Part shown: positions 1 through 7,098 of the stretch, in pieces | Position numbering within the stretch: the stretch's first letter is position 1 | How the letters are laid out: every line of letters begins with the position of its first letter | Assembly (NCBI GenBank): GCA_013696785.1 | Contig: JACCXW010000458.1 | Coordinates: 1-18,230 of the forward strand | From: Geodermatophilaceae bacterium | GTDB taxonomy: Bacteria; Actinomycetota; Actinomycetes; Mycobacteriales; Geodermatophilaceae | Direction of reading: 5' to 3' | DNA: 18,230 nucleotides | Made by a program: the position numbers and the translations under genes | The notes under the pieces: model-generated | What the model was told of the DNA's origin: nothing | The model's database searches: none | The model's input: only the letters and a program-made list of their open reading frames with translations

Positions 1-582
1 AACTCCTTCGACGAGGCGATCGCGTTGCCGACGGCGAAGGCCGCCCGGCTGGCCCTGCGGACGCAACAGGTGCTCGCGCACGAGACGGACATCACGGCCA
101 CGGTCGATCCGTTCGCGGGCTCTTACGTCGTGGAATCGATGACCGACGAGGTGGAGTCGCTCAGCCGGGGGCTGATGGACCAGGTCGAGGAGATGGGCGG
201 GGCCGTCGAGGCGATCGAGCGCGGTTTCCAGAAGGCAGAGATCGAACGGTCGGCGTACGACGTCACTGTGTCCATCGAGGACGGGTCGCGGGTCGTGGTC
301 GGCCAGAACCGGTTCACCGTCGAGCACGACGAGCGTTACGAGCCGCTGCGGGTCGACCCGGCGATCGAGGCGAACCAGAGCAAGCAGCTCTCTGAACTGC
401 GTGAACGCCGGTCGAACGACGACGTACGCCGAGGGCTGGACGGGATCCGGCGCGCGGCGGAGGGCACCGACAATGTGCTGCCGCCGCTGAAGGAGGCCCT
501 CGCCGCCCGGGCGACGGTGGGCGAAGTCAGCGACGCGATGCGCGAGATCTGGGGCAGCTACTCGCCCACTGAGAGTCTGTGA
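1..582 (+). CDS. Acyl-CoA mutase large subunit, methylmalonyl-CoA mutase family (C-terminal 193 residues, 5' truncated by window edge)
   Basis: The open frame runs from base 1 with no start in view and ends at TGA 580-582. Segments such as TVDPFAGSYVVE, GGAVEAIERGF and the terminal EIWGSYSP are typical of the C-terminal part of the substrate-binding barrel domain of B12-dependent acyl-CoA mutases. The protein stops right after this domain, with no cobalamin-binding domain (no DxHxxG motif). It is therefore the large chain of a split mutase (methylmalonyl-, isobutyryl- or related acyl-CoA mutase), and the small B12-binding subunit must be encoded elsewhere. Family membership is clear. The exact substrate cannot be read because the active-site region lies outside the window. 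The carboxylase operon further right makes a role in propionyl-CoA/methylmalonyl-CoA conversion plausible. Confidence 0.88.
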   Translation, partial: NSFDEAIALPTAKAARLALRTQQVLAHETDITATVDPFAGSYVVESMTDEVESLSRGLMDQVEEMGGAVEAIERGFQKAEIERSAYDVTVSIEDGSRVVVGQNRFTVEHDERYEPLRVDPAIEANQSKQLSELRERRSNDDVRRGLDGIRRAAEGTDNVLPPLKEALAARATVGEVSDAMREIWGSYSPTESL

Positions 583-635
583 CCGGGCGCAACTAGACTC
601 ATCGTCCGTCCCCGTCCGTTCTCGAGTCCCAGGTC

Positions 636-1814
636 GTGCGTGTGAGTCTCAGTTGGCTGGACCGGTGGGTCGAGGACCACACCGACGACCAGATCGCGCT
701 TCGCCGCCAGTTGCACGCCTATCCCGAACTCAGCTTCGGCGAGAACCAGACGACGGAGCTGCTGGCGTCGACGCTGCGGTCGGCCGGACTGAATCCGCAG
801 ATCCTTCCCACCGGCACCGGGCTGATCTGTGACGTCGGCGAGGGAGAGCGCGTGGTCGGTTTCCGAGCCGACATCGACGCTCTTCCCTTGCGGGACCTGA
901 AGTCGGTGCCGTACCGGTCCACAGTGGACGGTGTGTGCCACGCCTGCGGCCATGACGCGCACGCGACCATTGCGATCGGCGTCGCGCTGGCGCTTGCAAG
1001 CGCGCCGGCATTGCCCGGCCGCGTTCGGCTGATCTTCCAGCCGGCCGAGGAGACGATCCCGGGCGGTGCGCAGGCGGTGCTGAGCAGCGGTGGGCTCGAC
1101 GGCCTGGAGCGGGTGTTCGCGTTTCACTGCGACCCGCGTCTGGACTGCGGCCAGGTCGGCCTGCTGGCCGGGCCGATCACGGCGGCTGCGGACTCCGTCG
1201 AGGTGACGTTGCGAGGTCCAGGAGGGCACACCGCCCGACCGCATCTCACCGTGGATCTCGTCGACGCGCTGGCCCGGGTCGTCACCAGCCTGCCGGGCTT
1301 GTTGTCGCGCCAGGTCGACCCGCGGGCGGGGCTCTCGCTGGTGTGGGCGGCGATCGGTGCCGGCATCGCGCACAACACGATCCCGGAGACGGGTCGATTG
1401 CGCGGGACAGTTCGGGTCCTGCGGCGCGAGGCGTGGGACGACGCGGAGAAGCGCGTCTGCAGTCTCATCGAGCAGGTGGTGGCCCCGACCGGCGCCGAGG
1501 TGACGATCGACTACACGCGCGGCGTTCCTCCGGTCGTCAATGACGCCGGGTGCGTCGAGCTGCTGCGCTCCGGAGTCATGGATGCCCTGGGCGCTGATGG
1601 TGTGGCCGAAACCGTGCAGAGCATGGGGGCGGAGGACTTCGGCTGGTACGCCGACGTCGCGCCGATCGCGCTCGCCCGGCTCGGCACGGCCAGCGGCGGA
1701 CGGGAACTCGACCTGCACCAGGGCAGCTTCGACATCGACGAGCAAGCGCTGGCCATCGGCGTACGGGTGATGACCCGCACCTTGCTGACGAGCCTCACTC
1801 GCCCGGGGAGCTAG
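636..1814 (+). CDS. M20 family metallo-amidohydrolase, AmiA/HipO-like
   Basis: A 392-residue zinc-dependent peptidase/amidohydrolase of the M20D type (hippurate hydrolase, N-acyl amino acid amidohydrolase, IAA-amino acid hydrolase relatives). It is expected to hydrolyse an N-acyl amino acid or small peptide amide in the cytoplasm, as no signal peptide is seen. Visible metal ligands and motifs are DIDALPL near residue 79, CHACGHDAHAT at 101-111 (Cys104 and His106), QPAEE ending at Glu138-Glu139, His164 in FHCDP, GAEDFGWY, and LHQGSFDIDE near the C-terminus. The GGHTARPH segment fits the dimerisation/lid domain. Length is normal for the family. The start is GTG 636; a second in-frame GTG at 642 is equally possible, and no strong ribosome binding site is visible. 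A -10-like TAGACT lies at 594-599. In M. tuberculosis the homologue amiA1 sits next to Rv3304 and lpdA, and that order is kept here apart from the inserted FG-GAP gene. The natural substrate is unknown. Confidence 0.9.
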   Translation: MRVSLSWLDRWVEDHTDDQIALRRQLHAYPELSFGENQTTELLASTLRSAGLNPQILPTGTGLICDVGEGERVVGFRADIDALPLRDLKSVPYRSTVDGVCHACGHDAHATIAIGVALALASAPALPGRVRLIFQPAEETIPGGAQAVLSSGGLDGLERVFAFHCDPRLDCGQVGLLAGPITAAADSVEVTLRGPGGHTARPHLTVDLVDALARVVTSLPGLLSRQVDPRAGLSLVWAAIGAGIAHNTIPETGRLRGTVRVLRREAWDDAEKRVCSLIEQVVAPTGAEVTIDYTRGVPPVVNDAGCVELLRSGVMDALGADGVAETVQSMGAEDFGWYADVAPIALARLGTASGGRELDLHQGSFDIDEQALAIGVRVMTRTLLTSLTRPGS

Positions 1815-1845
1815 GAACGCCGCATCATCCAGGCGCCCATCATCC

Positions 1846-1895
1846 GATGATCTCGGGATGTGGCCGGCCAGGACCGGTGGAAGCCCGAGATCATC
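1846..1895. repeat. Perfect 12-bp inverted repeat (stem-loop) at the convergent junction of the amidohydrolase and FG-GAP genes
   Basis: GATGATCTCGGG at 1846-1857 is the exact reverse complement of CCCGAGATCATC at 1884-1895, with a 26-base loop that itself contains the palindrome TGGCCGGCCA (1861-1870). Just outside the arms, GCCCA (1835-1839) and TGGGC could extend the stem across an internal loop. CATCATCC occurs twice just upstream (1823-1830 and around 1839). The element fills the 112-base gap between the plus-strand stop at 1814 and the minus-strand stop at 1927. It could be a bidirectional transcription terminator, but no run of T follows. It could instead be a dispersed intergenic palindrome. 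Confidence 0.75.
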
Positions 1896-1926
1896 GCGCT
1901 GGGCACCGGCGGTTCAGCGAGATCAT

Positions 1927-2881
1927 CTACCTCGGTATGTAGAAGACGACGTACCCCTCGTCGCGATCGGGGAGGGGCAGATCGGCAATGGACGGTGCGC
2001 TCACCAGGGCGGTGCCCACGTCGAGTGCGAGGGACTGCCCAAAGGAGTCGGCGACATCGGCTTCCGGCGACGGGATGATCCGGTTGGGCCGCCACTGACC
2101 GCCGGTGTGCGCATACACATGCACCCGGCCGGCGGCGGGGCCTCCCAGCACTGTGGCGTCCGGCTCACCGACCAGGAGAACGGGTCCGCGCCGAACAGTT
2201 CGAGGCCGTGCGGGTCCAAGGCGGTGAGACGTGCCTGGGTCGCCCAGCCCCGGCGGACCGTACGTACACCGACGCCGTTCCCTCGTTGCCTCGGGGTCCG
2301 ATGTCGCTGTAGGACGCGCCGACGACGGCCGTGTCTCCACCGAGAGCGACCGCTTCACCCTGCTGATCGGCATCGGGGTCGGGGTCGGGGTCGGACAGCG
2401 TCGCGGCGAGGATCCAGCCCTCGGTCGTGCGGTCGAACAGGTACCCCGCGCCGACCTGGCTGCGCAGTGGCAGGGCACCCACGAGCAAGCTGTCGCCGGA
2501 GATCGCCACGCTCGTCCCGAAGCGCTGCCGGGCATCGGCCGCAGGGGCGGTCAACATAGCCTCCTGGGCCCATGTGTCGCCGTCCCGGGAGAACACGTAC
2601 GCCGCGCCGGGGCCGTCCAAGGCGTAGGCGGCGCCGACGACGGCGTAGTCACCGTCGACCGCCACGTCCTCGCCGCAGACGTCGGTGACGTCGGTGTCCG
2701 AACCGGTGACTTTCATTGTCCGGATTCCGCGCTCCGGCGCCGCCAGCCCGCTGGCGTCGGCAGCCGCGGCAGCATCCGGAGCACCGGCGAGTGCGGAGGG
2801 CGCGCTGATCACGGTGGCCGCGACGAGCCCGATCAGCACGCTGGCGGGGCCGAGAGCAGTCGGGCCGCGCCCGGTGTCCAT
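1927..2881 (-). pseudogene. Secreted FG-GAP repeat protein, disrupted by two frameshifts
   Basis: From ATG 2881 the minus strand encodes a Sec-type signal peptide (hydrophobic stretch around residues 12-32, Ala-rich cleavage region SALA). Three integrin-like FG-GAP repeats follow, with motifs such as FGTSVAISGDSLLVGA and GDTAVVGASYSD, so it was an extracellular beta-propeller-type protein. Reading then breaks twice. Near 2248-2251 the frame moves to one encoding WATQARLTALDPHGLELFGA; restoring one G to a run of four would give RSAGGW, matching the R-x-x-x-G-W spacing of the previous repeat. Near 2172-2180 it moves again to a frame encoding LVGEPDATVLGG and a last repeat ending at TAG 1927. 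There the conserved FGxSVAxSGDTA stretch is missing, which suggests a deletion of about 30 bases. GAGGAG lies 14 bases before the ATG, an unusually long spacing. The gene is probably decayed; the first shift alone could be a homopolymer sequencing error, the second less easily. Confidence 0.8.
2373..2394. repeat. Short tandem repeat, hexamer TCGGGG, about 3.7 copies
   Basis: The plus strand reads TCGGGG three times followed by TCGG. On the coding (minus) strand this gives an Asp-Pro run (DPDPDPDAD) in the linker between FG-GAP repeats of the disrupted gene. A hexamer keeps the frame, so copy-number change would only lengthen or shorten the linker. Confidence 0.85.
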
Positions 2882-2961
2882 CGTCGGAACATGGACTCCT
2901 CACTTCCCCGTTTGGTCCTGCGCGCCTAGCGATCGCCAGAGGGTGTCTGGTGTTTCGAAGC

Positions 2962-3414
2962 CTACGTGCCGATCGAGCGGCACTCACGAGACCGAAGCGC
3001 CGATACGTAGTCCGCTGGGGCGCCGGCCAACTCGGCCGCGTCGGCCAGCACGCCGAGGTAGCGCGCCGAAGGGAGGCCGCCCTCGAAGGCGTCCAGCACG
3101 TAGGCCCACGCGAGTACGTCGCCGGACATCGAATGGGTCAGCACCCGGAGCTTGCGGTACAGCCCGTGGTCCGCACCCTCCCAGGCGTCCAGCGTCCGCT
3201 CGTCCAGCCGGGTGATGTCGTACAGCGCGACGAACACCTCGCCGGCTGGGTCGGGCACGATCGTCGCGAGCGCCCCTTCCCAGCCGAGCTGTTCGCCGCC
3301 GAACGTCAGCCGCCAACCACGTACCCAGCCCGTGCCGGCCGCCGGTGAATGCGGGCAGCGCTCGAGCATCTGCCCCGGGTCCATGTTGGACCCATAGGCG
3401 GCGTACAGGGCCAT
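2962..3414 (-). CDS. Gamma-glutamylcyclotransferase-like (AIG2/GGCT-fold) protein, Rv3304-like
   Basis: A 150-residue protein of the gamma-glutamylcyclotransferase fold. The N-terminal YAAYGSNMDP matches the YGSN substrate-binding loop of the family. The segment LDAWEGADHGLYRK carries the acidic residue expected at the catalytic position (a Glu in the WEGA context). Family members release 5-oxoproline from gamma-glutamyl amines or peptides; the physiological substrate here is unknown. ATG 3414 is preferred over an upstream in-frame GTG at 3465 because homologues begin immediately before the YGSN loop and because a -10-like TACGCT ends 7 bases before it, as in leaderless transcripts. The gene is divergent from lpdA with 64 bases between starts, an arrangement I recall from the mycobacterial Rv3304-lpdA pair. 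Confidence 0.82.
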   Translation of the reverse strand: MALYAAYGSNMDPGQMLERCPHSPAAGTGWVRGWRLTFGGEQLGWEGALATIVPDPAGEVFVALYDITRLDERTLDAWEGADHGLYRKLRVLTHSMSGDVLAWAYVLDAFEGGLPSARYLGVLADAAELAGAPADYVSALRSRECRSIGT

Positions 3415-3427
3415 GACGCCGAGCGTA
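3415..3427 (-). promoter_or_regulatory. Putative leaderless promoter of the GGCT-like gene
   Basis: On the minus strand TACGCT (3427-3422) fits the actinobacterial -10 pattern TANNNT. Its last base is 7 bases from ATG 3414, so transcription would start at the A of the start codon. No ribosome binding site is visible, which agrees with a leaderless mRNA. No clear -35 is seen. Confidence 0.4.
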
Positions 3428-3478
3428 ACGACGGCTGGGAGACTGGACGCGAAAGCCGCGCCCACGAGGAGTCAGCCT

Positions 3479-4909
3479 GTGAGTACGCCGCTGGACGCAG
3501 CTGGGCCGCGGATCGTCATCATCGGCGGCGGCCCGGCCGGCTACGAGGCCGCACTGGTCGCGGCACAGCTCGGCGCGGCAGTGTCCATTGTGGACAGTGA
3601 CGGTCTCGGCGGTGCGTGCGTCCTCTACGACTGCGTGCCGTCCAAGACGTTCATCGCCACCAGCGGCGCGATGACGGCGGTGCGCGAGTCCCCCACGCTC
3701 GGCGTACAGGCAGGTGATCTGGAAGACGTCCACATCGACGCCGGGGTGGTGTACGGCCGGGTCAAGGCACTGGCGCTCGCCCAATCCGCCGACGTGCGGG
3801 CGCGGTTGCTCCGCGACGGTGTCGAACTGCTGTCGGGGATCGCCCGGTTCGCCGACGCGCAGCCTGGACTCGCCCGGCATCAGATCCAGGTGGAGTCCGC
3901 AGCCGGCGAGCGCACCGACCTCGCGGCCGACGTCGTGCTGATCGCGACCGGTGCCAGCCCGCGGATCGTGCCGGGTGCCGAGCCTGACGGCGACCGGGTA
4001 CTGACCTGGCGGCAGGTGTACGACCTCGACGGCCTGCCTGAGCACCTCATCGTCGTGGGGTCGGGCGTGACCGGAGCGGAGTTCGCAAGCGCGTACACCG
4101 AGCTGGGTGTCCCCGTCACCCTGGTGAGCAGCCGGGATCGCGTGCTGCCGGGGGAGGACGCCGACGCGGCCGCCGTCCTTGAGCAGGTCTTCGCCGAGCG
4201 CGGCACAGAGATCGTCAAGGGGGCCCGCGCGTCCACGGTCACCCGCGTCGGGGACGGGGTGGAAGTGGTGCTGGACGACGGTCGCCGGCTGGCTGGTTCG
4301 CACGCGCTGATGACCGTCGGGTCGGTGCCCAACACCGCCGACCTCGGCCTGGACACCGTCGGGGTCGAGTTGGGCCCGGGTGGTTTCATCGCCACGGACC
4401 GGGTCTCCCGCACGAACATTCCGGGGGTGTACGCCGCCGGCGATTGCACCGGCGTGCTGATGCTGGCCTCCGTCGCGGCGATGCAGGGGCGGATCGCGAT
4501 GTGGCACGCGCTCGGCGAGGCGGTCGCCCCGCTGCAGCTGAAGACGGTGTCCGCCAACGTGTTCACCCACCCGGAGATCGCGACGGTCGGGCTGTCGCAC
4601 AAGGCGATCGAGGAGGGCACCGTGCCGGGCCGGGTCGTCACACTTCCGTTCGCGACGAACGCACGGGCGAAGATGGCCGGCCTGAGCCAGGGCTTTGTCA
4701 AGCTGTTCTGCCGGCACCCGACCGGGGTCGTCGTGGGCGGTGTCGTCGTGGCGCCGTACGCCTCCGAGCTGATCCTGCCGATCACGCTCGCCGTCCAGAA
4801 CGGCCTCACCGTGGCGCATCTCGCGCAGACGTTCGCGGTCTATCCGTCGATGAGCGGATCGATCACCGAAGCCGGCCGGCAGCTGATGGCCCATGGCGAT
4901 CTGGACTGA
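3479..4909 (+). CDS. lpdA: LpdA-type flavoprotein disulfide reductase family NAD(P)H:quinone oxidoreductase (Rv3303c-like)
   Basis: A 476-residue flavoprotein. FAD is bound by GGGPAG (residues 16-21) and AAGDCTG; the NAD(P)H Rossmann motif is VVGSGVTGAEFASAY. Sequence such as ILTWRQxYDLD, LASVAAMQGRIAMxHALGE and AVYPSMSGSITEA matches M. tuberculosis LpdA, described as an NAD(P)H quinone reductase rather than a true lipoamide dehydrogenase. The catalytic His-Glu pair of lipoamide dehydrogenases (HPTxSE) is absent (YPSMSG), as in LpdA. Unusually, both Cys of the redox CxxxxC motif are present (Cys47 and Cys52), whereas my recollection of Rv3303c is Ala at the first. The start is GTG 3479, preceded by GAGGAG (3466-3471) at 7-base spacing. 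An in-frame ATG at 3413 overlaps the divergent gene's start and has no such site. It heads an operon with the next two genes. Confidence 0.9.
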   Translation: MSTPLDAAGPRIVIIGGGPAGYEAALVAAQLGAAVSIVDSDGLGGACVLYDCVPSKTFIATSGAMTAVRESPTLGVQAGDLEDVHIDAGVVYGRVKALALAQSADVRARLLRDGVELLSGIARFADAQPGLARHQIQVESAAGERTDLAADVVLIATGASPRIVPGAEPDGDRVLTWRQVYDLDGLPEHLIVVGSGVTGAEFASAYTELGVPVTLVSSRDRVLPGEDADAAAVLEQVFAERGTEIVKGARASTVTRVGDGVEVVLDDGRRLAGSHALMTVGSVPNTADLGLDTVGVELGPGGFIATDRVSRTNIPGVYAAGDCTGVLMLASVAAMQGRIAMWHALGEAVAPLQLKTVSANVFTHPEIATVGLSHKAIEEGTVPGRVVTLPFATNARAKMAGLSQGFVKLFCRHPTGVVVGGVVVAPYASELILPITLAVQNGLTVAHLAQTFAVYPSMSGSITEAGRQLMAHGDLD

Positions 4910-5789
4910 CGCGGGCGTGGATGACGGCCTGGACGTGGCGTATCTGCGGGCGCACCCGCAGAATCTCGACCGTTTGATCGAGCATCAGCGCATCCGCACC
5001 ACACCGCTGCCCGGGGGTGACACCTGCCGGGCCGAGCGGCTCACCCTGGACGACGGCAGTTCGGTGTTCGCCAAGTCCCTGCTGCAAGCGGAGCCAGGGT
5101 TCTTTGCCAGCGAGGTGGCTGGGCTGCGCTGGCTCGGCGATCACGTGCCGGTCCCCGAGGTGATCGCCGGCACGGAGTCGACGCTGCTGTTGTCATGGAT
5201 CGAGCCGGGTGCGTCGACTCCCGCTGCCGCCGAGGATCTCGGCCGGTCGTTGGCTGCACTGCACGCGTCGGGCGCGGACGCGTTCGGTGCCGTCTGGCGG
5301 GGGTGGATCGGGCGGCTGCCGATGGACAACTCGCCCGCCTCGTCGTGGCCGGAGTTCTACGCCGGGCAGCGCGTCATCCCCTTCGTCCGGCAGGCGGTCG
5401 ACGCAGGACGGATGACCGTGGCGGACGCCGTAGTCGTGGAAAGGGCGCTCGATCACATCGGGAACGTCGGCGTACCGGTCGAACCGCCGTCGCGACTGCA
5501 CGGCGACCTGTGGTCCGGCAACGTGCTGTGGTCGGCCGCGGGTCCGGCGTACCTGGTGGATCCGGCCGCGCACGGCGGCCACCGCGAGACCGACCTGGCG
5601 ATGCTGGCTCTGTTCGGCCTGCCGCACCTGGACCGCGTCTTCTCGGCGTACGACGAGGCAGCACCGCTGGGCCTGGGTTGGCGGGAACGGGTGGGGCTGC
5701 ACCAGTTGCACCCGCTCGCCGTGCACGCAGCGATGTTCGGAGCCGGGTACGGCGCCCGCGCGGCCCAGCTGGCCCGGCGGTATGTGTGA
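4893..5789 (+). CDS. Fructosamine kinase family protein
   Basis: A 298-residue kinase with the aminoglycoside phosphotransferase/protein kinase-like fold, fructosamine-3-kinase branch. Visible features are VFAKSL with the ATP-anchoring Lys61, the catalytic loop LHGDLWSGN (Asp205, Asn210), and the metal-binding LVDPAAHGGHRETDLAML (Asp223). HGDLWSGN with DPAxxxGHRExDLAM is characteristic of ketosamine kinases, which phosphorylate sugar adducts on amines so that they fall apart (deglycation). The protein is of normal family length. The start ATG 4893 overlaps the 3' end of lpdA by 17 bases, indicating translational coupling. An in-frame GTG at 4917 is an alternative. A role in glycation repair is inferred from the family; the bacterial substrate may be a small metabolite adduct. 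Confidence 0.88.
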   Translation: MAIWTDAGVDDGLDVAYLRAHPQNLDRLIEHQRIRTTPLPGGDTCRAERLTLDDGSSVFAKSLLQAEPGFFASEVAGLRWLGDHVPVPEVIAGTESTLLLSWIEPGASTPAAAEDLGRSLAALHASGADAFGAVWRGWIGRLPMDNSPASSWPEFYAGQRVIPFVRQAVDAGRMTVADAVVVERALDHIGNVGVPVEPPSRLHGDLWSGNVLWSAAGPAYLVDPAAHGGHRETDLAMLALFGLPHLDRVFSAYDEAAPLGLGWRERVGLHQLHPLAVHAAMFGAGYGARAAQLARRYV

Positions 5790-6571
5790 GCACGGCTGCC
5801 GACCGGTGGCGGGCCGAGCTCGAGGCCTGGACCATCCCTGACGAGATCCTGGCCGCCGCGCCGGAATCGCCGTACGGCTTCCCGGCCGGGATGTTCACCG
5901 CCGAGGCGGACCCGGCGGACACGCCCTCACACCGGCGGGCACGGGAGGTGCTGCCGATGGGCGGCACCGTCCTCGATGTGGGCTGCGGCGGCGGTGGCGC
6001 TGCGATGGCACTCGTCCCGACGGTGGGACTCGTCACCGGCGTCGATTCGGCGCCGCACATGGTCGAGGCATTCGCCGCCGCGGCGGACGCGCGAGGGGTG
6101 GCGCACCGAGAAGTTCTCGGCAGCTGGCCCGATGTGGCGGTGGAGGCTGGCAAGGCCGACATCGTGGTGGCGCACCACGTGACGTACAACGTGGCCGACC
6201 TGGTGCCCTTCGCCCTCGCCCTTGACAACGCCGCTCGGCGTCGGGTGGTGGTGGAGATGACCGACGTACACCCCTGGGTGCCGACCAACGACCTGTGGCT
6301 GCGATTTCACAACCTGGCGCGGCCGGCCGGCCCGAGCGCGCGGCTCTGCGCGGAAGTGCTTACCGCTGCCGGACTGGACGTCCGCAGCCAGAGGTGGCAG
6401 CGCCCCGCCCGGCGAACGGACCGCGCCGGGACGGTCTCGTTCATCCGCCGCCGGCTCTGCCTGCCGGTCGGGGCCGAGCCCGAGGTCGACGCCGCGCTGC
6501 CCGCGGACTACCAGTTCCAGCTGCGGGCGGTCACCACGCTCTGGTGGGAGCCCACGCCCCGGCGATCATGA
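5786..6571 (+). CDS. Class I SAM-dependent methyltransferase
   Basis: A 261-residue protein with the Rossmann-type SAM-binding motif I VLDVGCGGGGAA (residues 62-73) and an acidic residue at the end of strand 2 (GVDSAP, Asp87). The hydrophobic AxxDIVVAHHVTYNV segment corresponds to motif IV. The tail is mixed, ending LWWEPTPRRS. GTG 5786 overlaps the preceding TGA (GTGA, 5786-5789), the usual signature of a coupled operon, and any upstream start would sit inside the kinase gene. The acceptor substrate cannot be told from sequence; the position after lpdA and a deglycating kinase gives little guide. The last codons and the stop lie inside a palindromic repeat arm (6560-6572), so the C-terminal Arg-Arg-Ser may be supplied by that element. 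Confidence 0.85.
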   Translation: MSTAADRWRAELEAWTIPDEILAAAPESPYGFPAGMFTAEADPADTPSHRRAREVLPMGGTVLDVGCGGGGAAMALVPTVGLVTGVDSAPHMVEAFAAAADARGVAHREVLGSWPDVAVEAGKADIVVAHHVTYNVADLVPFALALDNAARRRVVVEMTDVHPWVPTNDLWLRFHNLARPAGPSARLCAEVLTAAGLDVRSQRWQRPARRTDRAGTVSFIRRRLCLPVGAEPEVDAALPADYQFQLRAVTTLWWEPTPRRS

Positions 6572-6635
6572 ACTTTCGGACAAGCTGAACACGGCGATTC
6601 CGGACCAAACGGACCACGGATCTTCATGATCGCCG
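6560..6635. repeat. 76-bp element with perfect 13-bp terminal inverted repeats at a convergent junction
   Basis: CGGCGATCATGAA (6560-6572) is the exact reverse complement of TTCATGATCGCCG (6623-6635). The 50-base interior contains CGGACCAAA/CGGACCACG-type repeats but no open frame. The element includes the stop codon of the plus-strand methyltransferase gene and lies 12 bases from the end of the minus-strand monooxygenase gene. No T-run follows either arm. It may be a dispersed MITE-like palindrome or a bidirectional terminator. The GATCATG core is reminiscent of the GATCATC core at 1884-1895, but the two elements are not the same sequence. Confidence 0.75.
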
Positions 6636-6646
6636 CGTTTGAGGGG

Positions 6647-6943
6647 TCAGAGTTTGGCGGCGACGATGTCGATCTGCTTGATGTCCGGCGGTGAGCTGAG
6701 CAGGTCGTCAGCCTTCTCCATGAGCGCGGCCGCGATCGGTCCGTTGAGGTGCGCCTGCCGGCCCTCGTCGCCGGGGAAGACGTCGAAGATGCCGTACGTC
6801 GAGTCATCGATCTTGACGGCGAACCAGGCCGTTGTGTCTGGTTCCTGCTCCGCGAGTGGGAGGGCACTCTCCAGGAATGCGGCCAGCTCGGCCTCCTTGC
6901 CGGGCTTGGCGCTCAGCGTTGCAAGCAGTCCGACTGTGACCAT
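6647..6943 (-). CDS. Antibiotic biosynthesis monooxygenase (ABM)-fold protein, putative quinol monooxygenase
   Basis: A 98-residue single-domain ferredoxin-like alpha/beta protein of the ABM family. The N-terminal LLATLSAKPGKEAELAAFL helix-start motif and the central strand segment TTAWFAVKIDDSTYGIFDVF are typical, as is the C-terminal QIDIVAAKL strand. Relatives (YgiN, ActVA-Orf6) are dimeric and cofactor-free and oxidise quinols or polyketides; many actinobacterial members have no known substrate. ATG 6943 has a good ribosome binding site, GGGAG on the minus strand (6955-6951), at 7-base spacing. The gene converges on the methyltransferase gene. The 155 bases upstream to the next gene (6944-7098) show no clear promoter or other element. 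Confidence 0.85.
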   Translation of the reverse strand: MVTVGLLATLSAKPGKEAELAAFLESALPLAEQEPDTTAWFAVKIDDSTYGIFDVFPGDEGRQAHLNGPIAAALMEKADDLLSSPPDIKQIDIVAAKL

Positions 6944-7098
6944 GATTAAGCTCCCGTTGCTCGTCCGGATCGTGACCCAACCGTACGCAGGTTGCTGCCT
7001 GCCGCGCTGCAGTTCGCCAACGATGTGAGCGTCGAGTCAACCGCGGGTCAACAGCTCATCGAGTAATCGCCTTCCCGATGGAAGGCCGCGAGGTGCCC

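Noticed and set aside
558..1745. 395-residue open frame on the minus strand opposite the M20 amidohydrolase
   Set aside because: Shadow of a gene with all its metal-binding motifs intact on the plus strand.
2373..2394. Possible CRISPR or satellite array
   Set aside because: Only a hexamer repeated under four times inside a coding linker. No spacers and no cas genes.
3413..3478. Upstream ATG start for lpdA
   Set aside because: It overlaps the start codon of the divergent gene and has no ribosome binding site. GTG 3479 has GAGGAG at ideal spacing just before the FAD-binding strand.
2984..4894. 636-residue open frame on the minus strand opposite lpdA
   Set aside because: High-GC shadow frame. 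Composition is His/Arg/Asp-rich without motifs, and its 5' part lies opposite a clearly recognisable flavoprotein gene.
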